Below, piece by piece: positions 45,431 to 55,347 of a stretch of DNA of 64,000 nt (position 1 is its first letter; each line of letters starts with the position of its first letter). Origin of the DNA: Aegilops tauschii subsp. strangulata (taxonomy: Eukaryota > Streptophyta > Magnoliopsida > Poales > Poaceae); contig NC_053036.3 in NCBI RefSeq assembly GCF_002575655.3, forward strand, positions 159,316,627 through 159,380,626. The letters run 5' to 3'. The position numbers and the translations under genes were made by a program. The notes beneath the pieces are model-generated. The model ran no database searches and was not told where the DNA came from. It was given only the letters and a program-made list of their open reading frames with translations.

Positions 45431-46239
45431 CGGCCGGTTTACTATATCAGTGAGGTACTTATTGAGTCCAAGCAGAGGTACCCGCATTGGCAAAAATTGG
45501 TGTATGGGGTTTTTATAGCAAGCCGGAAGCTTAAGCGGTATTTCCAAGGTCATCCCATCACAGTGGTCAGCTCTGCTCCTTTGGGGGATATAATCCAGAA
45601 CAGGCAAGCAACTGGCCGGATTGCTAAGTGGGCTATCGAGCTCGGGCCTCACGGGTTGAAATACATACCCCGAACGGCGATCAAATCTCAGGCGCTTGTG
45701 GATTTCATCAATGATTGGACAGAACTACAAGTGCCAGAAGAGAAACCGGATCATACTTACTAGACTATTCATTTTGATGGATCCATGCAATTGGAGGGCT
45801 CGGGGGCTGGAGTCATATTAACTTCCCCACGAGGTGATAAGTTTTTTTATGTTCTCCGTTTAATGTTCCCTTGCACTAACAATGCAGCTGAATATGAGGC
45901 TTTACTCCATGTTCTTCGGATGGCTAAGGAGATGAACCTAAGCCGAGTTAAGTGCTTCGGTGACTCGGATCTGGTGGCTCAACAAGTGTCCGACACTTGG
46001 GATTCAAGGACCCACTAATGGCAGCATATCGTCGTGAGGTGGATATTGTTGCAGGTCACTTTAAAGGATATCAGGTGGATCATGTGGACCGGCGGAAGAA
46101 TGAAGCGGCGGATGCTTTAAGTCGCCTGGGTTCCCAACATAAACTGGTCCCACCTAATGTCTTCCTGGATGTTTTGCATAATCCGTCCGTCAAGCTTCCT
46201 GGTGAAGAGGATTTGATTGTTCCTGATCCGGAGGCTTAG
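45431..46239 (+). pseudogene. pol: Element F RNase H (two stops, one frameshift)
   Basis: R-P-V-Y-Y-I-S-E-V-L and W-x-K-L-V-Y-G-V-F-I-A lead into the domain. A TAG at 45761-45763 replaces tryptophan just before T-I-H-F-D-G-S. N-A-A-E-Y-E-A-L and G-D-S-D-L-V follow. A one-base change near 46000 shifts the frame before D-P-L-M-A-A-Y. The end D-A-L-S-R-L-G is intact, and a TAG at 46237-46239 closes the linker. Confidence 0.85.
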
Positions 46240-47529
46240 TTGGTGGCTGCTCTACATGCTATCCCGGATTGGACGGTTCCACATCTGGCGTATATAAACC
46301 GGGGCGAGTTACCAGAGGATGAAACTTTGGCCAGGCAGATAACCCGGCGGTCCAAGTCAATGACTATTATCAATGGAGAGTTACATCATTACAGTGTGAC
46401 AGGGGCATTTCAACGCTGTGTATCTCCTGAGGAAGCCCATGAAATTTTGCGTGAGATCCACGAAGGAGATTGTGGTCACCACGCCGGTTCAAAATCTTTG
46501 GTGGCCAAGGCATTTCATCATGGTTTCTATTGGTTGACAGCTCATGCTGATGCCGAGGACTTGGTCAAAAGATGTGATGGCTTTCAGAAATTCTCAAGAC
46601 GCGCTCATGTACCGGCTCAAGAATTGAGGATGATTCCAATCGCCTGGCCGTTTGCAACTTGGGGGCTGGATATGGTTGGGCCTTTCAAGAGGTCCAAGGA
46701 CAAGAAGACCCACCTCTTGGTGGCGGTTGATAAGTTCACGAAGTGGGTGGAGGCAGAGCCAGTTAGTAAGTGTGACGCAGCCACGGCGGTTCAATTCATC
46801 AAAAAGGTGATTTTCCGGTTTGGCTTTCCACACAGCATTATAACAGACAATGGTACCAATCTGTCAAAGGGTGCCATGAAGTAGTTCTGTCAATGTGAGC
46901 ACATCCGGCTTGATGTATCATCAGTGGCTCACCCCCAGTCCAATGGTCAAGCGGAGAGGGCCAATCAAGAGATCTTGAGAGGCATCAAACCCCGGCTTAG
47001 GGTTCCTTTGCAACTGACGCCGGGTTGTTGGGTTGAGGAGCTACCTTCGGTGTTATGGAGCATCAATACCACACCCAACAGATCGACATGATACACACCG
47101 TTCTTCATGGTTTATGGAGCGGAAGCGGTTCTTCCTAGTGACATCCGTCATGACTCGCCTCGTGTAGCGGCATATGTTGAAGCGGACAATGAGGAGGCAC
47201 GGCAGGAAGCTCTTGACCTGTTAGATGAGGACCGGGACATGGCGGCAGTCCGTTCGGCGATTTATCAGCAAGATCTGCGTCGTTATCATAGCCGCCGGGT
47301 TAGAACCAGAACCTTTCAAGAAGGAGATTTGGTGCTTCGACTCATCCAGGATCAGACGGATATGCACAAGCTATCCCCGCCTTGGGAAGGACCTTTTGTG
47401 GTCAGCAAGAATCTGCACAACGGGTCATACTACCTAATCGATGTTCGAGAGCGCAAAGACTCACGTAAATCGAAGGAGGAGACCAACCGGCCGTGGAATA
47501 TTGCTCATCTTCCGCCCTACTATACTTGA
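46240..47529 (+). pseudogene. pol: Element F integrase (two stops, one zinc ligand changed)
   Basis: The zinc region has G-H-H-A, but the second cysteine of C-D-G-C is phenylalanine (C-D-G-F, near 46573-46584). The core keeps D in G-L-D-M-V-G-P-F, D in I-T-D-N-G-T-N and E in G-Q-A-E-R-A-N. TAG at 46882-46884 and TGA near 47089 interrupt it. The C-terminal part is intact to P-P-Y-Y-T and the stop at 47527-47529. Confidence 0.87.
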
Positions 47530-48768
47530 GCTACAGGCTCTGCTTATGTACATATTATGACATTGTATATATTATGACCAATATAATAAACCGGAACCTC
47601 AGCTAAAGCGGGGTATCTGTTGTTTTCTTACATCATGTGTGGTTACATGGAGCTTACAAAGCGGCGTCCGGTTTATCCCTTGATTCGGCTTCTCAAAGCT
47701 TGATATTAGATCACTTGGGAGCTTGGTCGTATCCGAACCATAGCTACGCCTCTTGATCGGCGGAATGCCACAGCATCACTTGGGAGCTTGGTCGTATCCG
47801 AACCATAGCTACGCCTCTTGATCAGCGTAATGCCACATCATCACTTGGGGGCTTGGTCGAACCCAAACCATAGCAACGCCTCTTGATTGGCGTAATGCCA
47901 CAGCATCACTTGGGGGCTTGGTCGAACCCGAACCATAGCAACACCTCTTGATCGGCGTAATGCCACAGCATCACTTGGGGGCTTGGTCGAACCCAAACCA
48001 TAGCAACACCTCTTTATCGGCGTAATGCCACAGCATCACTTGGGGGCTTGGTCGAACCCGAACCATAGCAACACCTCTTCATCAAATGTGGGGCCTGGCA
48101 GCCCGTGAAAAGCCTCGACTACAACGGTTTTATTTGCCTTTTGCTAAGTTTCTTTTTCTTTTGCTAAGATTTGTGATGTTTTCTAACCAATGTTTATCAA
48201 CCCGGTTAGGCTGTCAACTACAAGTTGTCAATACATGACCAAGCTATAATCCGGAGACTATCAGCCCGGTTTGGTTTTGACTCATAGTCACCAGTATGGA
48301 ATAAACCGGTGTTTATCACAACCCAGAATGGGTTTATTGTAAACCGGCATTATATAACAGGAGATACTTTTACTCCGGATTAGGGTTATTACCCTCATTA
48401 CAAGGTTGGTCAGCCAACACTATGCCTAAAGGTCACAGGTATCATATATTTCCATATTTGGTTATCTTTTACAACCTTGGTTATAAACCTTGGTCATATA
48501 TATAGTTGGGTATCATGACCCGCCCAGTGGTAAACCGCCAGGGCGCTTTAAGCTTCTTCTCTGCAGGAACAGCTTGAATAAATAGCTATGGATTATGAAC
48601 ATCATATCTTAAGCATGGCGGATTAACACGCATCAGTTGCAGATAAATATGCACGAAGGCATAACAGACCAAGTATTTTAACTAGCTTATTACAAGGCGT
48701 TTTAGTGCCCAACGGATAATTGTTTATCAATAAGCATTGCAGCGTGGTAGACTAAACCGGCCCCCGGA
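47530..48768. other. Element F spacer between pol and the antisense gene
   Basis: No coding frame is supported. The left part holds the tandem array described separately. The remainder is AT-rich with many AACCGG words and would be the 3' untranslated part of the antisense gene. Confidence 0.5.
47705..48085 (+). repeat. Tandem array of ~65 bp units in F, each with a CACTTGGGGGCTT motif
   Basis: Five to six units are seen, each carrying ATCACTTGGG(A/G)GCTTGG, then TCG(A/T)(A/T)CC(C/G)(A/G)AACCATAGC and CACC/CGCCTCTTGATCGGCGTAATGCC. The units differ by a few bases. The purine-rich core is close to the polypurine motif type of this group. Confidence 0.85.
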
Positions 48769-50739
48769 TTATGATTGCTTATCAGCTTGACCTGACGGCT
48801 GCGGGTCATCTTGCACCGGTTCAACTTCTTCGTCTCTACCCAGCGGCTGGAAGTCAACAGTTGTCCAGTCCATCCCAGTTAAAGCTTGAAGCACAGCCTC
48901 ATCACTTATAAGGGTGGACGGTTCAATATCAGGAGCATAAGTGTGCTTACGGATTGGAGGGATCAGGTTTTGAGCCTCAGGAGTTGGTGCAGCAACCCGC
49001 TTGTTATTGGTATCATAGCTCGCCTGGTAAAATGAAAGATCAGCCTCTTCAGCAAGTTGACAGGCCAGTGGACGTACTTCCCGGTTTATGGCACGGAGAT
49101 CATCAGTGCCAAACTCTGATCCTTCTTCTTTTAAGCTTGGGTAGCCTTTAGCCACGTCCGACGGATCCAGATCAGGCACCCATGCTTTTGCCCGGGTTAG
49201 TGCGGACAGAGCGCCAGCCCTTGCAGCAGACCTCTTCAGCTCTTCTATCCGGGCAGGCAGCATAGATAGCCTGTCTAAGGTATCCTTGATCAACGTCGGG
49301 GGCGGCTTATTGTGAGAAGCGGTGCAGATAATCCGTTGTGCGCCGGTATACAGTTGCTCTATCAGCGTGTAGGCAGCTTTCAACTTCTTCTGTACATCAG
49401 AGCCTAGATGGCTAATGCGAGTTCCTATATCATTACAAACATCGTTAAACCGGCAACGCATGGGAGGATATGTTGAAAGCATAAATGAAGGATGCTTACC
49501 AAACACAGCAGCGGTCATAGCATGCACTTGCCGCTTTACACCAGTCAGCTCGTCAACCACCGGTTTAAGAGCGGCTTCTGCGTTTTCAGCCCTTTTTATC
49601 AAAGCGGCTTTTTCAGTCTCCCAATCCGCCCGCTCTTTGTTGAAGCCCTCTTTCAGTTTCTCCATAGCGCCTAGAGCGCGGGTCAACTCTTCCTTCTCTT
49701 TGGAGGCTTCAGCTTGCTGGGTTTTGATGTTCTCTTGTAGATCAGCGGTTTGGCGTTCCTTCTTGCTCAGCTCTGCCTGTCAAGGGGCAGATGTATAATG
49801 AGTTGACGTTACATATTTGAAGTACCAAGCCCATAACAAGTTATGCCCTTGATACTTGGGGGCTAATGTGTGTTTGCTCTTGATCAGAAATTTCTACAAG
49901 TCCCAAGCTCAATACAAGTATTAATCTTGGCACTTGGGGGCTAATGTGTGTTTGCTCAAAAAGCTGTTGGTATGGGCGTTCTTCTACAGTCCCGGTTCAT
50001 CTTTATAAAGTTAAACCGGCCCTTGGAGGCTATACCGGTGAAAGAGCAATATGGCAAATTTTAAAGAAACCGATTCATCTTAAAGAGGTAATCCGGTCCA
50101 TGGAGGCTAACTATGCAAAGATAAGTTATGACAAAAGTCCCGGTTTAGATCGGTATCATAAACCGTCACTTGGGGGCTACTAGGAATTGATAAATTGCAA
50201 TTGGAAAAAAGAGAAAAACAGTAGTTACCTCATATCGCTCCTTCATCAAGTTTACCAAACTAGCTACATAGTCACGGCTAGTATACAGATGGTTCAAAAA
50301 GCCAGAGTGAATATCTTGAGCATTGAGATGAGCGTAGCTTGATAAATCGGCATTCCATTTGCCTTTGCCGATAGCAGAGAGATCGTCCTTGGCAGTATGC
50401 TTTGACAAAGCTACAGGATTGCCAGGAGTGGTGTGGCCAGTACCAGTAATCATAACGTCATCATCTTGTTCATCAGCAGCCTTCACCGGAGTTGACGGTT
50501 TATTAGTGTCCTTAGCTGGACTGACCGGTTTGTCATCAGTTCGGACAGGGCTGGTTGGCCGGTCTGCATGGCTTGTAGTGTCAACTTGCACTTGTTTAGC
50601 AAGGAAATCATGGTCTTGAAGCAGCGGATCGTGAAGCATGGCGTCAGCGTCGGTTTCTTCCAGATCTGGAGTTGTCTCCGGTTCAGCAGCTACATTATCA
50701 TCAGCCGGTTTGTTTAAACGAGCTTTCTTGCTGGGTCTT
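48769..50739 (-). CDS. Antisense gene of element F, 3' exons (cut by G)
   Basis: On the minus strand three exons join in frame: 50739-50229 (open at the G insertion), 49776-49500 and 49424-48769. The introns (452 and 75 bp) are GT-AG and the phases match. The first exon carries a basic patch R-P-S-K-K-A-R and Ser/Thr/Pro-rich stretches. The second is a coiled coil (K-E-K-E-E-L, E-T-E-K-A-A-L). The last has L-x-x-A-Y-T-L-I-E-Q-L-Y-T-G, then R-A-K-A-W-V-P-D-L-D-P, G-Y-P-S-L-K-E and an acidic end. It corresponds to exons 2-6 of the antisense gene in A. The short exon 4 of A has no visible equivalent. The molecular function is unknown. Confidence 0.72.
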
Positions 50740-51256
50740 TGTTGAGGATATAAACCTTAGAGTCACCCGCTAGAAGAGGCCGGGTTACTCGTAAGGGTCA
50801 TCACTTGAAGCCCGGCGCCAAGCCTGAAGACGGTGGGCCAAAGATGGGCTTAAGACCCGGAGATGGCTTAAGGCCCGTAGTGACAAACCGCCGTATGGTG
50901 AGACTTGTAGTGTAAGGCAAGAATAGTTAAGAGTCCGAGCCGAACACTTTTATGAGCCGGTCGGGACTCTGAGGGCTGCTGGGCGTCAACCTCTCTATAT
51001 AAAGGGACGACCCCGCAGCGGTTTAGGGACAAGAAAGATCTCATCGAGAGCCGGGATAGCAGTAAAGCTCCTTGGTCATCGAAACCCTAATCAATACCAC
51101 CTCAACTGGACGTAGGCTTTTACCTTCACCGTAAGGGGCCGAACCAGTATAAACCCTCGTGTTCCTTGTCTCATTAACCCCTTCAAGCTTCCTAGCGGCG
51201 ATGGCTCCACGACTAAGTCCTAGCTTGAGGACAACTGCCATGACAATTCCACGACA
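50740..51256 (+). repeat. 5' LTR of element G (517 bp)
   Basis: It starts TGTTGAGGATATAAACC and ends TTCCACGACA. A TATA box (TATATAAAG) lies at 50996-51004. As in F, an ATG inside the LTR (51201) opens the gag frame. Confidence 0.9.
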
Positions 51257-51833
51257 GTTGGCGCCCACCGTGGGGCCAGCGCACGGTGGATTTGAGTTCT
51301 TGAAGGGCAGCTTCGAAGGGCTCAAGGGATACGCTGTGGGCTAGATGACCAAGAGTCGTCGCGGCAAGCTCTACATCGACGATGCAAGCTGGGGCCCCAA
51401 CACCGGCTCAATCGAGTACGGATACCGGGTCCCCTTCGGCAGAATTCATATTTTCAATGGCAAGATTGGTGAGCCGGGCCCTGAGCCGGATCTCTGCGCC
51501 GATCTCATCGAGATGGCTTCGCGCGCACGACCCGCCCGGGCCCTGCCTGCCTTGAGGCATGCTTTTGTGGGATGTGTCCATGAAGGGCACTCTGACAGAT
51601 CTGGATCTAGTGATGAGACGGCCGCCGGCTCTGACGGCGAGTCGTCCACAGATGAGTCAAACTCGTTGTATCAACTTCAAGATGGTAGGCTCATGGGTTG
51701 TTCCGAGGGTGACAGTATTCCGGACCCGTTTGAGCCGCCGAGCCGGGTCGGAATCTTCATGGCCGGTGCACAGCCTGTTCAGAACCTGCTGCTGGGGCAG
51801 GAAACCCGGTGCCCTCGCCGGCTCAGGTGCTGA
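51201..51833 (+). pseudogene. gag: Element G gag N-terminal part (stop and frameshift)
   Basis: The frame starts M-A-P-R-L-S in the LTR and reads through the primer site as Q-L-A-P-T-V-G. A TAG at 51342-51344 stands where F has arginine in V-G-R-M-T-K. It continues through M-T-K-S-R-R-G-K-L-Y-I-D-D to about 51800, where the frame shifts relative to the long downstream frame. Confidence 0.8.
51257..51276 (+). other. Primer binding site of element G
   Basis: GTTGGCGCCCACCGTGGGGC follows the LTR directly and is identical to the site in F. Confidence 0.65.
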
Positions 51834-54523
51834 TGGATCTCACGGACAAGATGACGGCCCTATTGACCGCCGCGGTTGACCCGGCGGATCAAGCTCGGCA
51901 TGACGAGGAGGTGGCGCAGTTAAAGTTAGATCTAGTGAAAGCCAAAGAGGATCTGGCAGCGGAAGGGATCAGGATGGCTGCGGAGAGGGCGGCTCTCGAC
52001 GCCCAAACCCAGTTGATTCAGGCGCAGTCCTTCCGGCTCACGATGGATCAAAACGCGTCCAATGAGGTCATGAGAAGGAGGCATCAAAAATCTCAATCTC
52101 GACTCCCTCCGGTTTACGATCCTCGAAACCTCTTCAACACGCCAGGTGCAGGGTCTAGTAACCCACCAGGGATCATAGTGCCCGGGTTGGGGACCCCTGT
52201 TCAGCCACAAGTGATGGGACCTCCCCGGGTGAACCCTGCCCCGCCTCAGTATGTGCCAGTACCACCGGGTCATTATGCTAACCCGCTGGAGAACATGGTT
52301 GCCGCAGCAGCACGGCTGGCGGCCCTCCCAATTGACGGCGACTCTCCGACGGCTATTGAAACCCGCCGGGTCAGGGAAGTCCTTCAGACAGCACTGGCGC
52401 AGCAAGAGGCGTACTCTTACAACCGGGACAGGATCCACTCGACCCCTCGTCCAGGCCGGAGCCCGAGTTATAGCAGACACATGGTCTCAGCGACCGGCTC
52501 AAGTAATGTCCGACGCCATGACCCGCCCCCTGGCCATGGCCCGGTTCATAACGGAGCCTTTCACGCAGCAGACCAAGACAGAGCGCGGCAAGAGGCGGAG
52601 CAGGTGCCTCCGTTGGCGGCTTACCAGACTCCCCCGGCTTATCCGACGACTTCCGTCGACGTGGGTATCCCTACCAGGACTGGAGGTGTCCCTTGTTTAG
52701 TGCCAGCTCTCCGCAATGAACGTCTACCCAAGGACTTCAAAGGCCCTAGGAAGGTGCCTAATTACACGGCTGACTTACAACCCGCAGCTTGGATCGAGAG
52801 TTACGAGATGGCCGTGGAACTGCTGGAAGTCAGTGAAGCGGCAATGGCCAAGTACTTCACCATGATGTTAGATGGGACTGCCCGCACTTGGTTGAAAGGG
52901 CTACCACCGAATTCCATCGGGTCTTGGGCTGAGCTGAAAGCCCGGTTCATCCAAAACTTCAAGGATACCTGTAGGCAGTCTATGTCAATTGTGGATTTGA
53001 CTAACTGTAAGCAGCAGGAGGGTGAGTCTACGACACATTGGGTTCGCCGGGTTAAGGAGATAATACATTCCTCTGATAAGATGGATGCCGGCTCTGCAGT
53101 CTTAATTTTGGAACAGAATTGTCGTTTCGTGCCCCTGAAGATGAAACTCGGGCGGCTTAAGCGCGACTGCAATGATATGGGTACACTGATGGCGGCTCTC
53201 GTCAAGTACGCCGATTCTGATGGTACCAAGGACCCCGCTTCAGACGATGAAAGGACAGGGAAGGGAAAGAAGAACGGCAATGGCAAGGGTCCTCAGCATA
53301 ACCCGGGGAACCAAGGAGGTGGCAAGCGCAAGGCCGATGGCAGCCTAGTGTTTGTAGCCAACGCCAGCTCACAGGGTAATAACCAGCGACGCAAGGGGAG
53401 GCCCCCTCCCCGAGCCGGCGGATCAGGCCCGACGCTGGAGCAGCTGTTGAATGAGCCTTGTCCAAGGCATGGCTCTAGAGAGAAGCCAGCTACTCATCTA
53501 TGGAAGGATTGTGCAATCATGAAGGCCTTTAAGAATTCCAACGCCTTTAACGGCAACAATGGCCCGGGCGGTGGCTCAGGCGCCGGCGGCTTTCATGGCC
53601 CGGGCGGCGGCTCAAATTCTAATCCTCAGAACGGCCAAGGGAGCTTTAATCAGCAGTCTGGCCAGGGTCATCAACAGCAGCAGGGGGGTTATCAGACCAA
53701 TCCAAATCAGCTTAGCGGTGGACAGTATCATGTGTTTACCACCAGTCTGTGTAAGCGAGATCAGAAGCTTCATAAGAGGACTGTGAATGCTGTTGAGCCG
53801 GCGGTTCCATGCTACTTGCGGTGGTCTGAGCAGCCTATAGTGTGGAGTAGGGAGGATCACCCTCCCCGGGTGGATAATCCGGGTCACTTGGCCTTGGTGG
53901 TGGCTCCTCAGGTGGGAGGATATAAGTTCACTAAGGTGCTCATGGATGGAGGCAGCAGCATCAACATCCTCTATTATGAGACGTTCCGTCGTATGGGGTT
54001 GATTGATAAGAACCTCAGCCAGTCAAACACTATTTTCCATGGTGTGGTACCTGGTAAGTCGGCTTATCCAGTCGGCAAGATCGAGTTGGAAGTGGCCTTT
54101 GGAGATGAGCACAACTACAGGGTGGAAAAATTGACCTTTGAGGTGGTCAAGATAAGAAGTCCGTACCATGCCATATTTGGGCGGCCGGCTTACGCCAAGT
54201 TCATGGCACGGCCGTGTTACGTGTATTTACAGCTCAAGATGTCGGGTCATAATGGGACCATTACGGTTCATGGCAGCCGGAAGGTGGCCTTGGAGTGTGA
54301 GGAAGGCGATGCAGCTTATGCAGAATCTGTTTGTGCAACAGAGGAGTTGAAGTTTTACAAAGACAACGTTGACCCAACAGATATGACCTCTCTGAAAAAG
54401 CCGACTACGGAGCATGAGCCGGCAATGAAATTTAAGTCGGCTGATGAGACTAAACTTGTTGATTTCGTTCCAGGAGATTCATCTCAGCAGTTTAGCATCA
54501 GTGCCAATCTGGATCCAAAATAG
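51809..54523 (+). CDS. gag: Element G gag-protease main frame
   Basis: This 904-codon frame runs from just after the upstream frameshift to the conserved UAG at 54521-54523, so its listed start is not a natural one. A helical stretch (A-A-E-R-A-A-L-D-A-Q) lies near residues 50-70. The Retrotrans_gag core (A-W-I-E-S-Y-E-M-A, then R-T-W-L-K-G-L-P) lies near residues 325-365. A Cys/His cluster (C-P-R-H-G ... H-L-W-K-D-C) and a Gly/Asn/Gln-rich tail follow. The protease motif L-M-D-G-G-S-S-I-N-I-L-Y lies near residues 710-725. The frame ends N-L-D-P-K. Confidence 0.88.
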   Translation: MPSPAQVLMDLTDKMTALLTAAVDPADQARHDEEVAQLKLDLVKAKEDLAAEGIRMAAERAALDAQTQLIQAQSFRLTMDQNASNEVMRRRHQKSQSRLPPVYDPRNLFNTPGAGSSNPPGIIVPGLGTPVQPQVMGPPRVNPAPPQYVPVPPGHYANPLENMVAAAARLAALPIDGDSPTAIETRRVREVLQTALAQQEAYSYNRDRIHSTPRPGRSPSYSRHMVSATGSSNVRRHDPPPGHGPVHNGAFHAADQDRARQEAEQVPPLAAYQTPPAYPTTSVDVGIPTRTGGVPCLVPALRNERLPKDFKGPRKVPNYTADLQPAAWIESYEMAVELLEVSEAAMAKYFTMMLDGTARTWLKGLPPNSIGSWAELKARFIQNFKDTCRQSMSIVDLTNCKQQEGESTTHWVRRVKEIIHSSDKMDAGSAVLILEQNCRFVPLKMKLGRLKRDCNDMGTLMAALVKYADSDGTKDPASDDERTGKGKKNGNGKGPQHNPGNQGGGKRKADGSLVFVANASSQGNNQRRKGRPPPRAGGSGPTLEQLLNEPCPRHGSREKPATHLWKDCAIMKAFKNSNAFNGNNGPGGGSGAGGFHGPGGGSNSNPQNGQGSFNQQSGQGHQQQQGGYQTNPNQLSGGQYHVFTTSLCKRDQKLHKRTVNAVEPAVPCYLRWSEQPIVWSREDHPPRVDNPGHLALVVAPQVGGYKFTKVLMDGGSSINILYYETFRRMGLIDKNLSQSNTIFHGVVPGKSAYPVGKIELEVAFGDEHNYRVEKLTFEVVKIRSPYHAIFGRPAYAKFMARPCYVYLQLKMSGHNGTITVHGSRKVALECEEGDAAYAESVCATEELKFYKDNVDPTDMTSLKKPTTEHEPAMKFKSADETKLVDFVPGDSSQQFSISANLDPK

Positions 54524-55333
54524 GAAAGCACGCTCATCGAGTTCATCCGTGAGAATAGGGACATTTTTGCATGGAAGCCGTCTGACATGCCAGGTGTACC
54601 TAGAGAACTCGCTGAGCACACCCTCAATGTTGATCCGAAATTTAAGCCGGTCAGGCAGTTCCTTCGGCGGTTTAATGAAGAGAGGCGGAAAGCTATTGGT
54701 GAAGAGGTGGCCCGGCTCTTGGCGGCCGGGTTTATCGTTGAAGTCTTTCACCCAGAATGTTTAGCTAACCCGGTGCTCGTACTCAAGAAGAACGGCACCT
54801 GGCGGATGTGTGTGGACTACACGGACTTGAACAAGGTGTGTCCGGCTGATCCTTTCGCCCTTCCCCGTATTGATCAAATTATTGATGCTACGACGGGTTG
54901 TGAGCGCCTAAGTTTCTTGGATGCTTATTCTGGATATCATCAGATTAAGATGGCAGTTAAGGACCAGGAGAAGACGGTGTTCATCACTCCCTTTGGAGCC
55001 TTCTGCTATGTGTCTATTCCCTTTGGACTCAAGAGTGCACAGGCGACTTATCAGCGTTGCGTGCAGAACTGTCTTCATAACCAGATTGGGCGCAATGTTC
55101 ATGCTTATGTGGATGATATTGTGGTTAAATCCAGGAAGGAGGAAACCTTGATAGATGATCTGAGGGAAACCTTTGATAATCTCCGGGTCTACAAGATGAT
55201 GCTTAACCCGGCCAAATGTTTTTTTGGTGTTCCTGCAGGCAAGCTCTTGGGTTTCTTGGTTTCTAACAGAGGCATTGAAGCTAACCGAATAAGATCAAGG
55301 CCATCACCTCCCTGGCTAAGCCGGCGTGTATAA
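54524..55333 (+). pseudogene. pol: Element G reverse transcriptase, frameshifted at the end
   Basis: The frame continues in phase after the UAG, with L-I-E-F-I-R-E-N-R-D-I-F-A-W. It carries N-P-V-L-V-L-K-K-N-G-T-W, D-A-Y-S-G-Y-H-Q-I-K, P-F-G-L-K-S-A-Q-A-T-Y and the catalytic Y-V-D-D near 55106-55117. A one-base deletion near 55287, after R-G-I-E-A-N, moves the remaining thumb region to the next frame. Except for this deletion the domain looks complete. Confidence 0.9.
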
Positions 55334-55347
55334 ACGACGTCCAGCGC

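Larger units (their letters stand above)
40467..50739 (+). mobile_element. Element F: Tat-type Gypsy element, same family as B, cut by G
   Basis: 5' LTR, primer site, gag, protease, UAG, reverse transcriptase, RNase H, integrase, a spacer with tandem repeats, and an antisense gene cut by the insertion of G at 50740. F is inserted in the CACTA element, and the left flank GTTCC is a candidate target site. The coding region carries at least nine stops and frameshifts, so this copy is dead. The 3' LTR is outside the window. Confidence 0.9.

Noticed and set aside
47705..48085. Regular direct repeats that might suggest a CRISPR-like array
   Set aside because: Units are contiguous with no unique spacers, and the setting is a plant retrotransposon.
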